The notes under the pieces were generated by a model that saw only the letters and a program-made list of their open reading frames with translations, was not told where the DNA came from and ran no database searches. Position numbers and translations under genes: made by a program. This document shows, piece by piece, positions 9,417 through 20,473 of a stretch of 64,000 nucleotides of DNA (position 1 is its first letter; the number at the start of each line of letters is the position of its first letter). The stretch is from Molanna angustata. Its lineage: Eukaryota > Arthropoda > Insecta > Trichoptera > Molannidae. The stretch is from the NCBI GenBank assembly GCA_963576475.1, contig OY754964.1:7597486-7661485 (forward strand). Reading direction: 5' to 3'.

Positions 9417-12414
9417 GACCATAGCTTCTGACCATAGACATTTAATGTTCCACATTAAAAGCCTGACAAAAACAACAATTCAATATAGAAATAAAAAATC
9501 TACTGATTGGATTGGGTTCAAAGACGACCTTAAGGGTGGTATTAGCCCAATAGAGTCGACAAGAAATCTAAGAAGAATAGATTTAATTACGGATGAACTT
9601 ACGGAAAACCTAATTATGGCCTATGAACAGAATTGCCCAATTAAAACGAAAACTGAAAAAAGGGAAGTTCCCTGGTGGAACTCAAACCTATCCACCCTTA
9701 GGGCAAAAACTAGGAAACTGTTCAATAGGGCTAAACACTATAGCCTGTGGGAAGAGTATAGAAAATCTCTAACAGAATACCATAAGGCTATAAGGAAAGC
9801 CAAAACGGAATCTTGGAAAAAGTTCTGCAGCACCATAAATGGTACTAAAGAAACAGCAAGGATTAATAAAATCCTTGCCAGGAGGAAGGAACCTGGTATA
9901 GGTCTCCTAATAAAAGAAGATGGTAATTATACTGCAACATGCAAGGAAACACTTGAGCTATTAGCTAAAACACATTTTCCTGGATGCGAAACGGTGAAGG
10001 AAACCATCACTAAGCCTCCAGGATGCGATAAACCAAGTTTAAATGACTGGAGATTAGCATCAAAAATCTTCAGGCCTAATCAAATCAAATGGGCTATCAA
10101 CTCTTTTGAGCCTTATAAAAGCAGTGGAAATGATAACATATTCCCTGCTCTTCTACAGAACGGTATAGAAAAAATCATGCCGACACTGCTGAAAATATTC
10201 AGATCCAGTCTTGCATGGGGCTATGTTCCACAAAGCTGGAGAACAGTCAAAGTAACCTATATACCAAAACCAGGTAAAGAAAGTTATAAGACTCCAAAAG
10301 CTTATAGACCAATTAGTCTATCTTCATTCATGCTAAAAACTATGGAAAAGATTTTACATAGATACATAGTGAGCAATATAATAACATTGCATCCTATTCA
10401 TCCAAAGCAACATGCTTACCAAGAGGGCAAATCTACTGAAACAGCTCTTATTGAAATCGTAGGAAATATAAGAAAATCCCTAGATAGCGGAGAAATTACT
10501 CTGTGTGCGTTCCTAGACATAGAAGGAGCATTTGATGCAGTACCAATAAGCGTACTAATTAGTGGACTAAGACAGAAACATGTAGACAATACTATAATAA
10601 AATGGATTGACAACATGTTATCCAATAGATACATCATAACTAATCTGGTGGATGAGACAACTAAGGCTAAAACAAACAGGGGGTGTCCGCAGGGTGGAGT
10701 CTTATCACCACTCCTGTGGACGCTGGCTGTGGATGGCCTAGTATGCACACTGAACGAATGTGGATATAATACACAAAGCTATGCAGATGATATAGTCATT
10801 ACAATCAGAGGGAAAGAATGTGAAACAATCTCTGATCTGCTACAAAATGCACTAAAAATAGTTGAAAAATGGTGCAAAGATAATGGACTAACAGTTAATG
10901 CAAATAAAACAACTGTTGTACCTTTCACTAGGAAAAGAAAGCTGAATAAACTATCACCTCCAATATTCTTTGGAAAAAAACTGGACTTTTCCAATGAAGT
11001 AAAATATCTAGGTATAACATTGGATAGTAAATTAACATGGACACAACATGTAGAAAAAGTTGCTCAAAAAGCAATCAAAGCATTATGGACATGCCATAGA
11101 CTCATAGGGAATAATTGGGGACTAAAACCCCAACAAGCTCTGTGGTCATACACTACAATAATAAGACCCATAGTATCTTATGCTGTAACAGTTTGGAATG
11201 ACAAACTACAACAAAGAGGCTGTGTAGATAAACTTAAACGTTTACAAAGATTAGCCTGCTTGCTCATTACGGGAGCCTTACACACAACTCCCACCGCTTC
11301 TCTAGAGGCCATGATTAGTCTACCACCTCTCCATTTATACCTTGAAAAAATGGCAAAGGAAGGTATTATAAGACTAACAAGTGGAAATAAACTAAACACA
11401 AATTTAGAAATCCAAGCAAATCTAAACAAAATAGAATCTCAAGACAAATTACTTGCATTCCCAACAGATAAAATATTAACTGTTTACAACTTTGAAAAAC
11501 CATACAAAGTAGAAATACAAACTAAAACTACAATAGCAGATGTTTGGTATCAGGAATCCAATGGTGCACTTATATGGTACACTGACGGATCCAAGAAAAA
11601 GAATGGTATAGGATCGGGTATATATGGGCAAGTGCCTAGGGTGAAGATCCACAAGCACTTGGGACAGTATGCAACGATCTTCCAGGCAGAAATATGTGCC
11701 ATAACACTCTGTGCCTATGAAATCCTAAGAAGGAATTATAAGAACCACAGAATATACATTTACTCTGATAGTCAAGCTGCTCTTAAAGCTCTTGATTCCT
11801 ACACAGTAACTTCATCAACAGTACTAGACTGCATTGAAGCGCTGAAGACTTTATCAGTAAACTATGGTAACAAAATCATACTAAGATGGGTACCTGGACA
11901 CTCCAATTATAAAGGTAACGAGGAGGCTGATGCTCTGGCAAATAGGGGAGCGGACATAGCTACCTATGGGCCGGAGCCTCACTGTCTCCTAGCTAATAGT
12001 ATTGTTAAATCAACACTTTACCAAAGAATGCTTAACAATGCCACTGAACTCTGGTTATCTACCCCAGGACAAAGACATTCAAAAGCACTCATTTCAGGAT
12101 TCTCTTCAACACACTCTAAGCGGATCCTAACAATGAGCAGGAATAACCTTAGGATTCTTACTAGAATCTTAACTGGTCACTGTAGACTCAATAAATATCT
12201 ATGCACGATGAATTTATCGGAAATGTACCTATGCAGGTTCTGCATGGATGAACATGAAACACCGATGCATCTACTTACAGAATGTGGCCCACTAATGCAA
12301 ACAAGAGTAAAGAAAATAGGTTTGCATATTGCTGATCAAAAGCAAATCAGAGACACCGATCCACAAAGGATTTTACAGTTCTTCCAGGAGATAGGACTAT
12401 GGAATGACATCTAG
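9409..12414 (+). CDS. LINE reverse transcriptase-RNase H polyprotein (truncated)
   Basis: A 1001-codon frame without stops. It opens with the tail of an APE-like endonuclease (SDHRHLMFHI, residues 8-17), then a linker with PWWNSNL. A reverse transcriptase follows: KAYRPISLSSF, FLDIEGAFDAV with catalytic Asp370, GCPQGGVLSPLLW and YADDI with Asp460/461. An RNase H domain has its acidic residues in place (YTDGS Asp726, FQAEI Glu761, SDSQAA Asp787, GNEEADALA Asp841). The C-terminal zinc knuckle is CRFC...H...C (942-961). It would copy its own RNA at a nicked target, but lacks its endonuclease and ORF1 and so is presumably not autonomous. The annotated ATG is host sequence from the target duplication. 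Expression is not implied. Confidence 0.88.
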   Translation: MLVTIASDHRHLMFHIKSLTKTTIQYRNKKSTDWIGFKDDLKGGISPIESTRNLRRIDLITDELTENLIMAYEQNCPIKTKTEKREVPWWNSNLSTLRAKTRKLFNRAKHYSLWEEYRKSLTEYHKAIRKAKTESWKKFCSTINGTKETARINKILARRKEPGIGLLIKEDGNYTATCKETLELLAKTHFPGCETVKETITKPPGCDKPSLNDWRLASKIFRPNQIKWAINSFEPYKSSGNDNIFPALLQNGIEKIMPTLLKIFRSSLAWGYVPQSWRTVKVTYIPKPGKESYKTPKAYRPISLSSFMLKTMEKILHRYIVSNIITLHPIHPKQHAYQEGKSTETALIEIVGNIRKSLDSGEITLCAFLDIEGAFDAVPISVLISGLRQKHVDNTIIKWIDNMLSNRYIITNLVDETTKAKTNRGCPQGGVLSPLLWTLAVDGLVCTLNECGYNTQSYADDIVITIRGKECETISDLLQNALKIVEKWCKDNGLTVNANKTTVVPFTRKRKLNKLSPPIFFGKKLDFSNEVKYLGITLDSKLTWTQHVEKVAQKAIKALWTCHRLIGNNWGLKPQQALWSYTTIIRPIVSYAVTVWNDKLQQRGCVDKLKRLQRLACLLITGALHTTPTASLEAMISLPPLHLYLEKMAKEGIIRLTSGNKLNTNLEIQANLNKIESQDKLLAFPTDKILTVYNFEKPYKVEIQTKTTIADVWYQESNGALIWYTDGSKKKNGIGSGIYGQVPRVKIHKHLGQYATIFQAEICAITLCAYEILRRNYKNHRIYIYSDSQAALKALDSYTVTSSTVLDCIEALKTLSVNYGNKIILRWVPGHSNYKGNEEADALANRGADIATYGPEPHCLLANSIVKSTLYQRMLNNATELWLSTPGQRHSKALISGFSSTHSKRILTMSRNNLRILTRILTGHCRLNKYLCTMNLSEMYLCRFCMDEHETPMHLLTECGPLMQTRVKKIGLHIADQKQIRDTDPQRILQFFQEIGLWNDI

Positions 12415-12493
12415 CAGGCAAAGTATCACAATGGACTACTATTGAGTCGACGTGAGAAGGTCTCTAGATGGGTTATAAAAAAAATAAAAAAAA
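9417..12493 (+). mobile_element. 5'-truncated LOA-clade-like LINE insertion
   Basis: A 3,077-bp non-LTR retrotransposon bounded by an exact 12-bp target-site duplication, ending in an A-rich tail (12479-12493). The coding part starts inside the endonuclease domain just before its SDH motif, so ORF1 and nearly all of the endonuclease are missing. This is the usual outcome of incomplete target-primed reverse transcription. It inserted into a SINE. The uninterrupted frame and perfect duplication indicate a young insertion. Clade assignment (LOA, Lian-like) rests on RT plus RNase H organisation and residue patterns recalled, not on a tree. Confidence 0.9.
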
Positions 12494-12505
12494 ATCAATG
12501 CTTGT

Positions 12506-12600
12506 ACTATAGGTGAATCGATTGAGGCAAGTCAGGATTCAAACTCACATCTAATGGATTATTAATCCAACCCAATGCCCGCTCTGCCACCGACCTACAT
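12506..12600 (-). mobile_element. SINE family C, tRNA-like head (split copy)
   Basis: On the minus strand this reads GGTGGCAGAGCGGGCATTGG (A-box-like) and later GAGTTTGAATCCTGACTTGC (B-box-like), an arrangement typical of tRNA-derived SINEs. It continues the part at 9335-9416. A second copy lies at 59608-59752. Confidence 0.7.
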
Positions 12601-13087
12601 ATTTGGTGCAATTGTTTTAATATCTTTACAATTTTTGTATCATAAGAAAACACTTGGACTATCTTCCAATTCGAACCAACCAAGGTAAAACGGAATAGTC
12701 ATCTCACTTGTTGGTCAACATATTATCATCAAAATCACTGGGCGGATGGATTTAAATACTGTTTTGCAAATTTAAAATTGTTAAATTATGATTTCAAAGT
12801 TTTTTCGTTAACAAAGTGGAAATTTAAAATATGTAGAAATATATGTTATTAAAATTAAAATGAAACACAGTATCAATCCACAAATGAGTACCTAGTAAAT
12901 TTCATGGCCTAAGCAATTTCGCTAGTCTCTGCTAGTTCCATCAGAGGCACAAAGAATAAATACCTGCACAGAATACATCTGAATTGTGCTAAGCAGAACA
13001 CAGTACAATAATTTCAATTTTTCATGTACCTACTTTGTAATATAAAATTTTATATTTTCTGATTGCATTCCCTAAAATAACTATATA
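12601..13087. other. 3' flank of the unrecognised gene
   Basis: AT-rich DNA downstream of the minus-strand gene ending at 13088. No strong AATAAA on the minus strand was found; an ATTAAA-type hexamer lies near 12617. A further 3' exon cannot be excluded because a GT at 13107 could act as a donor. Confidence 0.4.
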
Positions 13088-16000
13088 TCAAAAACACTTT
13101 AACGTACTTGAACATGCGCCAATAGAAGCTCTCTCTCCAGCTAAACTCTTGTATGTTCCAGATATTTGATTACCAAGAACGGAACCGAGACCAAAGCTTT
13201 TGCGAGGCCCCATTGTTCCAAAACTTGGACTTATGGTACTTGTAATCGATGTCAGCTTCTTTGGAATACTCCGTTTTAAACTATTACTTTTCTGGATTTC
13301 TGATTTTTTTGGTAGATTTGGAGCGCTAATTTTACAGGTTGATACACTCCTAACTCTCTTTAAGTTATTTGTGTTTTGTATTCTAGACTCGGGTATTCTA
13401 CTAAGATTAGGGCTAGATGCGTATGGTAAACCTGATTTGGCTGAATGATTAGAAGTATTGAGACCACCATTTTCAATGCTCTGTAAATAAACAAAAATTC
13501 TCCACTACATTAGTAAATGTACATTCCACAAATTATATCAATTTCCTTTCCTTGTTCTTTTAAGATATTGTATGCATCCTTTGTATTTTTGTGGAAATTG
13601 GAATATTTTCTTGTTTTATGTTGTTTTTATTTAATTCATACTGTGTAAATTTGTTATTTTTTCAACTTGTAGGTATATATTATTTTTGGTTATACTAGAT
13701 GTAAGAAAATGCATTTATTTTTTGCATCTAAATAAAATATACATACATACAATTTAAATAAGTTTGAACTTACAGTTTGGGCTGTACAAATAACTAACTT
13801 TTTCAAAAGGTTGGCAAAGCCTGATTGCACTTTTATGGTAAGTGTCCACAGATCCGCATCGAACGGATCGTATCAAATGGATTTGTTTGGGGTAATGTGT
13901 TCACTCTATCCGCATTAATCAGATTGCTCACGCAACTGTCATTCGGATTTGTCAACAATTTTCCATTGAAAAAAGGCGGGAAAACATCACCACTTGCAAT
14001 AATGACAGGAGCGCATCCACTGATTGACAATCCGAATAACATCATCGGCATGCATTTTTGACAATCCGATGCAGGTGGTAACGATGCCAATCACTGAACG
14101 CACTTACAATTTCCTATACAAAGAATACTTAAATCCGTTTGATGTGATACGTCTGACCCATAGGATGCGGAACTGTGGACACTAGCCTTTATAGAACTCC
14201 TTACTATTGAATTCATTCTTAATACAAAAATATTAATAAATCCTCATTATTGCCATAATAAAAAATCTTAAAACTGTTAAATTTTCAACTATGTAAATAT
14301 ATTAATAATGTAACTGTCAATGTTTTAAATATATTCAAATTAAGAATATACAAATATTGTTTTTATTTTTACCATTGGTTGCGAAATTTTGGAAACATCC
14401 ATAACATATGAAGGAGGTGAATCACAACGTTGGATAAATTCATCAATATACATTTTTCTTATGTCCCTTATTAAATTTATCAAATTATCAGACATTTTTT
14501 CAGCTTCGACAAATTTGGATAAAGCATTTGTTTTTGCAGATGACAATGGACTAAAACAAATAAAACAACAAGAATTTTAATAATTTTCCATTAAATAATT
14601 GTTTAATACTTTTTGATACCACTCATGTAAAGAAGGTATTGTTAAAAATAACAAAATAAATTCCGAAATATTTTTTTATTTAACTCACCATAGAATTATA
14701 ATAGTATAGAATACTCTTTAGCCAGCAGTAAATGAGACTGCTTTATGTTGACTAATTTGGTCAACATTTTGCTACGAGCATTCAGTAATCATTTGGCCGT
14801 CTGCGTGATACGTTCCCCAAATAGGGTATTTTTTAACTGCTTGCAAAATTATTTACGGAATAGTTAGCAAAATAGCAAAATTACTTGCTAAATTATAGCA
14901 GAGTCATACATATATTGACTCGAGCCGGTCAATAAAACGGCTTCACTTTTTCAGCGAGGTATTGTATGGGAATGAGTATTCTATAGTTTTATTATTATTC
15001 TATGTAACTCACATAAATACTTTTACAAACCATTTCAGCCTACGTTAGTTAGTAAGACATGTGATTCCTGTACTGGAGAACTCATTTTGGATTCCCTATA
15101 ATGTCACAGCTGTTTTACTGTGATTTCTGGCTGGATTTATGAGACGATAAACAACTTGTATTAGTTGCCTGAGAAACAATGTAAGTAATATGAAATTTGA
15201 AAATAACTCTTGTGAATTAAATTGATAATTTTAATCTTAGTATATTGCTCCTTATGGCTAAGGATGGTCACTACACTCCATCACTCATCGAATGGTCTGC
15301 CTCCATAAGGGCTTCAGCGATTGAAGATCCCATAGCGGACTTAAAAAGGTTACTCCATCGAGTCAGTGAACTACCTTTGGGTCTTCTACCCTCTACGCCC
15401 CCCATTACAGCGAGGTTACCTGGGACGCGCTGGCAACATGTGTATTCCAACTGTCGAATGGTTAGAGAATTTTATTCTCTTAACATATGCGTGATTTATA
15501 TGCAGGGTCTACATTTTTCACGGCTTTTTCAACTTTGAAGTCAAAAAATACCAATTATGGGGCTTCGCAGCATACATGTTCTATATGTGGATTTACTCTG
15601 AATTCGGAGTAGAACATTTAGTGTGTCTGTATGTCGTCGTCGTCGTCCCAAAACTTTTATACTCAGAATTTTGAATTTTTGTTTCAGTCAGGGGTAATAA
15701 ACCTTTTAATTTTTACTTTCTTTTTCCATATATCTCGAAAACCATAGAAGCTAGAATGCTGAAAATTGATACAATAATAGACAAATACAAAACCTCAAAA
15801 TCGTTTTTTTTTTTAAAGTTCCAGAGTTTCTCAAACATTTTTTATCAGGAAAAACATTTTTTTATGGTGAATTTGTGTGTTTAACTGCCTATATTTCCAA
15901 AGATTATAAAGATATCGAAAATAAACAAAACACCACAACTAGATAATTTTCTATAAAAAATATGAACATTGTAGTAGGAGATCTCAATTTTTTTTCAATA

Positions 16001-19000
16001 ATTTTTTTAAAAATTGAATTTAGTGACGACATCGCTTCATACATTTTGTATGGCAGTCGCCTATACATTATATGTAAGAAGACTTAATAGTTTGATACTT
16101 CATCTCCAAACATACATACCATCATGCTATTTTCATATTCTGGGTAGGAAAAACGGAACTTCCTCCATACTATCCTATCTTGACATACATACCTACATAT
16201 GTTGTATAGAAAACAAAATATCTGCAATATTCAATAATTTGTATTTATGGGTTTATAGTTTGGTACATATTCTTCAACTATACATACTATCGCTATCGAC
16301 AGTTGGATCTCATGTGTTACATGCAACTAGTTTTATAAATCGCGCCTTAATCCAACTGTCGATTTGTTCAGGAGAACTTTGTTCTCTTAACATATCGACT
16401 TTTTTTTACAATTTTCATAAAAATTGGATTTAGTGATGACATCGTTTCATACAATTTATAAGGCAGTATACACTACAAAATATCTACGGAGACTCAATAC
16501 TTTGATACTTAATCTCCAAACATTAGTATATAATACTATCATGCTGTTTTCATATTCTGGGTAGGAAAAAAGGACTGACCACCATACAATCCTATATTGA
16601 AGTACATACCTACATGTTTTGTATAGAAAAAAGAATATAATAGTTTATAGTTTGGTACGTATTCTTTAACTTTACATACAATCTCCATCGACTGTTGAAT
16701 CTCATATGTTACATGCAACTAGTCATTAATAACTAAAATCAGAAAATAATTATGTACCTTGAAGTACGTCCTTGAATAGCAATATTAGGTAGCTCCAAAT
16801 CTCTTGTTGGACTTGTTGTATATGTATTCTGTCTCTGTACCACTTTAGCTGCCTAAAAAAAGCAATTTCAATTCATAAATATATTGGTTTCAATATAACA
16901 TCACATTAACGTACAATTTAAAACTTGAATATTTACCTTTTTACTAGCATCCAATATTCCTGGCTCCGGTAAAACACGATCTGCATCAACATCTGTCAAT
17001 GTATCTAATGATCTATACTTATTAGCAATTTCTGCTTTCATTTTCATATTTCTATAAAAACAAAACATACAAAGAACACAGACAAACATAAGCTATTTTA
17101 ATTAGGTATAAATTAATTTGATACACTAAACTCTTTTTATACCAGCTCTTCTTTGATTGGTTGGTCAAAAAGTTGGCAGATAAGAAATAATACTTGAAAC
17201 TTAAGATGAATATTGAATGAAATAGGATTAGGCATCAAAAAGGCAATAAACTGAAAAAACTAAAATCATAAAGTATGTATTGAATATACCTAATCAAAAT
17301 ATCACATAAAAATGTATGTCTTACGAGTCTGGTGGAGATATATCAATGTTCGATGAACTTCTAGATATTTGATGATTGGGTTCACCTTCTAAAGCGTTGA
17401 ACCGAGATTTGATTTGATCAAGTTTAGCATTGATGTTATCTAGAACTAAAGCTTTCTTTTTGTCTTTCTTTGGGGTACTAACAGAGATGGGAGAACCACG
17501 AACGATCTCTATAAGTGATTCCAATGTTTTTCCAATACTGCTTACAATATTTTTTGGTAATTCTTTCCAAAGAGATGTGCTGGATTCCTAAAAAAATATC
17601 TTTACAATGAATAGATTCATTGAAAGTAAGTTGAATTTTTTTTTTATTAGCTCCAATACTTTTGCTATTAACATAACTTGTGTTGATTTAATATTTGATA
17701 AATATATAATTGATAATTGTTATGTGAAAACCTAGGAAAGTATGCCAGAAGACTAGGGCTTGTGGCTACGATTACTGCAGAGCATGCCAAGACGAAGAGG
17801 AAAAAGATACTGTGGTCCACTTCCTCTGTCACTGTCCTGCTCTCTCTAGAAATAAGAAATGCTCTTTGGAAAGTTTCTTCTATGATGATCTAATGGATAA
17901 TAGCGTCAGCTGATATCGGAGACGTTATGACATTCATTAGCCACTCAGGCTGGTTCAGGGTGGATGAGTGAGAGGGAGGACAGCCCCATTGTAGTATCAC
18001 AAAGAGCCAATGGGCTTAAGTGTGTTCTTCTTAAGAACTGCCACCCGCAAAAAGAAATGTGAAAATCACTACAAATAAATTTAATTATTAAAAGAAACAC
18101 CAACAGAACATAAGAATATGGAATACACATACAAAACATATAGACAGTTAGAATCAACACAGTAGTTCCAATGCCCCAATAACGGGTGTTTACTACATAT
18201 GTATATAAGTAAATCATAATTGCTTAAATTAGCCTTTAAGAATAAAAATTAAATTTGGTACCTAACTATAGCATTCACAATGCAATGTATTGTTAAAAAA
18301 AAACAGAAAAAATATTACTAAGAAACAATCTACAATGCAGAAGGGAAAACATCTCACAGTGATTGTTGACTTGCTTTTATCAAACTCTTGAATTAATCAA
18401 ACAAATGTCATAATTTCACCATTTGTTAATAACTAAAAATTTTGTTGGATGTAATGCATTAAAAAGCTATTTTTACAATAATTATATTTTGCAAATAGTA
18501 GCAGTAAATAAAAATAAAATATAATTTACGTTTTTATTTTGAACTTATCGTTATTGAGTAATATCAATACCACGAAGATATGATATTAATCAATACCATA
18601 TAGTTTATTTTAGACATGAAAAGTAAACTAAGGCATGCTCAGTTCTAAATCTGTTAATAAATTAGCTTTATTTTCTGGTAAGTATCTTGGTACAAATGTA
18701 TGTAACATAAATGTACCATTTTTGTTGTTTGTTTTCCTCCACTTGTGCCGGACATTTCCCATTTTTCAATGTCTTCCTGCCCTGCATGACGCCAACAAAA
18801 ACATTCTTTGTCGCTAGATTCCAAATGCACAGTTTTTCCAGAAACCTTTGAATTAAAACAAAATTTACCTTCATATTAACTATTAACTATTATATATGGT
18901 ACTCAATATCAATTTATGCTACTTATGTTCCCCAAAAAACTGACTCTAGACGACATGTCTAGCCCTCAAGACATCTAAGTTCTCTGACTTAGTGGCGGGA

Positions 19001-19840
19001 GCTAACTTTATAATATTCGGAGCAATGTATGATGGCCATTCATGACGTTTAGAATCTCATTAAGATTCTTTATTATTTTTGACAGCTAAGCATGGGGGAA
19101 TAAATACAGTACTTCATTGTGTATTCCTTTATTTATGAAGTAAGCTATATGTTCCCCCACAGTTAAAATTACGTAACTTCATGACAGTCTAAAACTAAAT
19201 TCACTTCCACTCTGTTAACACAAAAACTTTAGAATCATATTTTTTATTTTATTTTTTATTTATTTTGGATATCCAACAGTACAGTAGAATATATTGACAT
19301 AGTATGATATTAACAACAATGGAAAAAACAGTAAATGACTACGGTACCTACTTAATAACAGGACATCATATCAAGTGATTAATAAAGTATTACATACAAT
19401 TTTTAACAAATGAGAAAAACAAAATAATTGGAACATACCTGAAACATACAAGGAACAGTACAAAGAAGATTATATTCTAGAATCATAACATGGGATTCTA
19501 ACGTACTTGAGGATTAACCAAAAAGGTGTTGCAACCATTATGGTGACACATAAATATATGTATATACTAGAGAGTGGAATTTTAAGTTATGTTCTAATAT
19601 AAAAACTCTTATAACTTACATTGCAAGTAATTGTAATAGACCTTCCAACAGGTCTTGTTTCGTTACATTGTAATCCATCAGTAATCACAAACCCTACAGT
19701 ATGCAATATACTACACAGGTCATAAATGTCTAAAAACAGCTTCTAAAAAAATATTTATCAATTTAATATGATATGCACTGCAGTAATTAATAACCATCTT
19801 AAGCACAAACTTAAACTCTTACTGGTTTCTCAGTTTCCAT
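13088..19840 (-). CDS. Unrecognised multi-exon gene, ~437-residue basic Ser-rich protein
   Basis: Seven exons join in phase on the minus strand: 19840-19823 (METEKP), 19742-19620, 18845-18717, 17587-17325, 17051-16937, 16852-16758, 14550-14373, then 13480-13088 ending TGA; the count is eight if the six-codon first exon is included. All junctions are GT-AG and every phase fits, which argues for a real gene. The N-terminal ~90 residues look folded (KLFLDIYDLCSILHTVGFVI; CFCWRH; WEMSGTSGGK). Residues about 95-175 may be helical (LDNINAKLDQIKSRFNALEG). The middle has ANKYRSLDTLTD and a helical stretch (MSDNLINLIRDIRKMYIDEF). The C-terminal ~130 residues are Ser/Lys/Arg-rich and probably disordered (KRSIPKKLTSITSTISPSFG). 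I recognise no family. Introns carry a Helentron-like pair, two MITEs and LINE scraps. The 3' end is less certain than the rest. Confidence 0.65.
13837..14187. mobile_element. 351-bp MITE with GTGTCCACAG-type ends
   Basis: The left end GGTAAGTGTCCACAGATCCG and right end CGGAACTGTGGACACTAGCC are inverted repeats of about 24 bp with few mismatches. TTTAT flanks both sides (13832-13836, 14188-14192) as a possible 5-bp target duplication. The element is non-coding and lies in the intron between the last two exons of the unrecognised gene; open frames over it on both strands are artefacts. A diverged relative is at 7096-7475. Confidence 0.75.
14689..15004. mobile_element. hAT-type MITE, copy 2 (8-bp target duplication)
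   Basis: The same family as 9028-9322 but in inverted orientation, 316 bp. An exact 8-bp direct repeat TAACTCAC flanks it (14681-14688 and 15005-15012). The ends are CATAGAAT and ATTCTATG. It lies in an intron of the unrecognised minus-strand gene and is non-coding. Confidence 0.88.
15240..15440 (-). mobile_element. RTE-type LINE 3' fragment
   Basis: On the minus strand, one frame gives RGRRPKGSSLTRWSNLFKSA followed by MGSSIAEALMEADHS with breaks. This is the GRP..RW.D pattern seen at the C-terminus of RTE-like reverse transcriptases. The fragment ends at the 5' border of the Helentron-like element at 15446. It is decayed and not functional. Confidence 0.55.
15446..16330 (+). mobile_element. 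Helentron-like non-autonomous element (HINE), copy A
   Basis: It starts TCCAACTGTCGA and has the inverted 12-mer TCGACAGTTGGA near the 3' end. A short hairpin follows (CATGT-GTT-ACATG) and then CAACTAG at 16324-16330. Subterminal inverted repeats, a 3' hairpin and a CTAG terminus are hallmarks of Helentrons and their HINE derivatives. A (GTC)n tract lies at about 15632-15645 where related copies carry (GT)n. The 139-codon frame inside is chance. It lies in an intron of the unrecognised gene. Confidence 0.82.
16351..16722 (+). mobile_element. Helentron-like element, internally deleted copy B
   Basis: Begins TCCAACTGTCGATTTGTTCA with GGAGAACTTTGTTCTCTTAA and ends with ATCTCATATGTTACATGCAA then CTAG at 16719-16722. 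The 5' end is joined almost directly to the 3' half of the family. It follows copy A head to tail after 20 bp, and its 3' subterminal repeat is slightly degraded (TCGACTGTTGAA). Confidence 0.8.
17720..18060 (+). mobile_element. LINE 3'-end fragment with zinc-knuckle remnant
   Basis: One plus frame reads YCRACQDEEEKDTVVHFLCH then CPALSRNKK, the C-X2-C...H...C knuckle that ends R1/LOA/Jockey-type LINE proteins. Stops interrupt it before the 3' UTR-like part. It sits in an intron of the unrecognised minus-strand gene, in antisense orientation. Confidence 0.6.
18875..19610. other. Intron sequence, no gene seen
   Basis: Intron between the exons ending at 19620 and starting at 18845 of the unrecognised gene. 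A T-rich TTTATTTATTTTGG near 19255 may be the reversed A-rich tail of an old retroelement. Nothing further is supported. Confidence 0.4.
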
Positions 19841-20206
19841 TTTGAAATAAAAAATTTAATTACAATGAATTATTAAAAAGAATTGAAAATAAATAAAGTT
19901 GCAGTTCACTCAAGTTTAATTTACATATCTACCTACAATGGTTATTGTAATACAAATCACAATTCTTCTTCCTTTTTAATTCTTGCTAAAAAAATAAATA
20001 TTTTCAGAGGATGCATTTTTTTAAATTCTTACAACAGATATGAAAATTAAGAGATTTTTTTAATAATAAGAAAAATAAATTTATGAAACTGAATTTTGTT
20101 TGCCTAATATATTAATTTTTTTATTAGTAAATAAGCAAATATTGAATTAGAAATATTTGTCACCCATCACATTTTGAAATTTAACCACCAAATTTGTGAC
20201 TAACAT

Positions 20207-20410
20207 TAATAATAACAAACACTTCCTTGCACCCTGCACAAGTGGCAAGTTTATTGCCATATGGCAATTTCTTCCAACTAATCAGTGTTTCCAGCCCAGA
20301 GCAAGAATTGCGTGAGAAATAAACTTAAATAAATAACTCCTTTGCTGGGGATCGAACCCAGGACGCCCGCACGGTAGCCAAACAGCTTACCAACTGTGCC
20401 ACAGCAGTCG
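20207..20410 (-). mobile_element. tRNA-derived SINE (family A), copy 1
   Basis: On the minus strand a tRNA-like head carries an A-box (GTGGCACAGTTGG, 20402-20390) and a perfect B-box (GGGTTCGATCCCC, 20359-20347). The body (GGAAGAAATTGCCATATGGC) ends in a TTATTATT tail near 20207. Further copies are at 34752, 54330 and, in part, 63320. It is a SINE, not a tRNA gene: no cloverleaf 3' half or acceptor stem fits. Confidence 0.85.
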
Positions 20411-20446
20411 TCTTCCAAATATACATTCATATGTATATTTGGAAGA
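20411..20446. repeat. 16-bp-arm perfect palindrome
   Basis: TCTTCCAAATATACAT pairs perfectly with ATGTATATTTGGAAGA around the 4-base spacer TCAT. It abuts the tRNA-like end of the SINE at 20207-20410. It may mark an insertion junction or simply be an extrudable hairpin. Confidence 0.75.
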
Positions 20447-20473
20447 ACTTGTTAAATATACCATACCATTTTC

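Noticed and set aside
13833..14090. ORFs on both strands near 13.8-14.1 kb
   Set aside because: They lie within a MITE with inverted ends; overlapping frames on both strands are expected there.
16014..16433. 139-codon ORF as a gene, with a near-identical one at 50656
   Set aside because: It falls inside the Helentron-like copy A and recurs only where that element recurs; no protein features.
20340..20410. tRNA gene on the minus strand
   Set aside because: A- and B-box sequences are good, but no acceptor stem or complete cloverleaf fits and the same block recurs with a shared body and (TTA)n tail at 34752 and 54330, so it is a SINE head.
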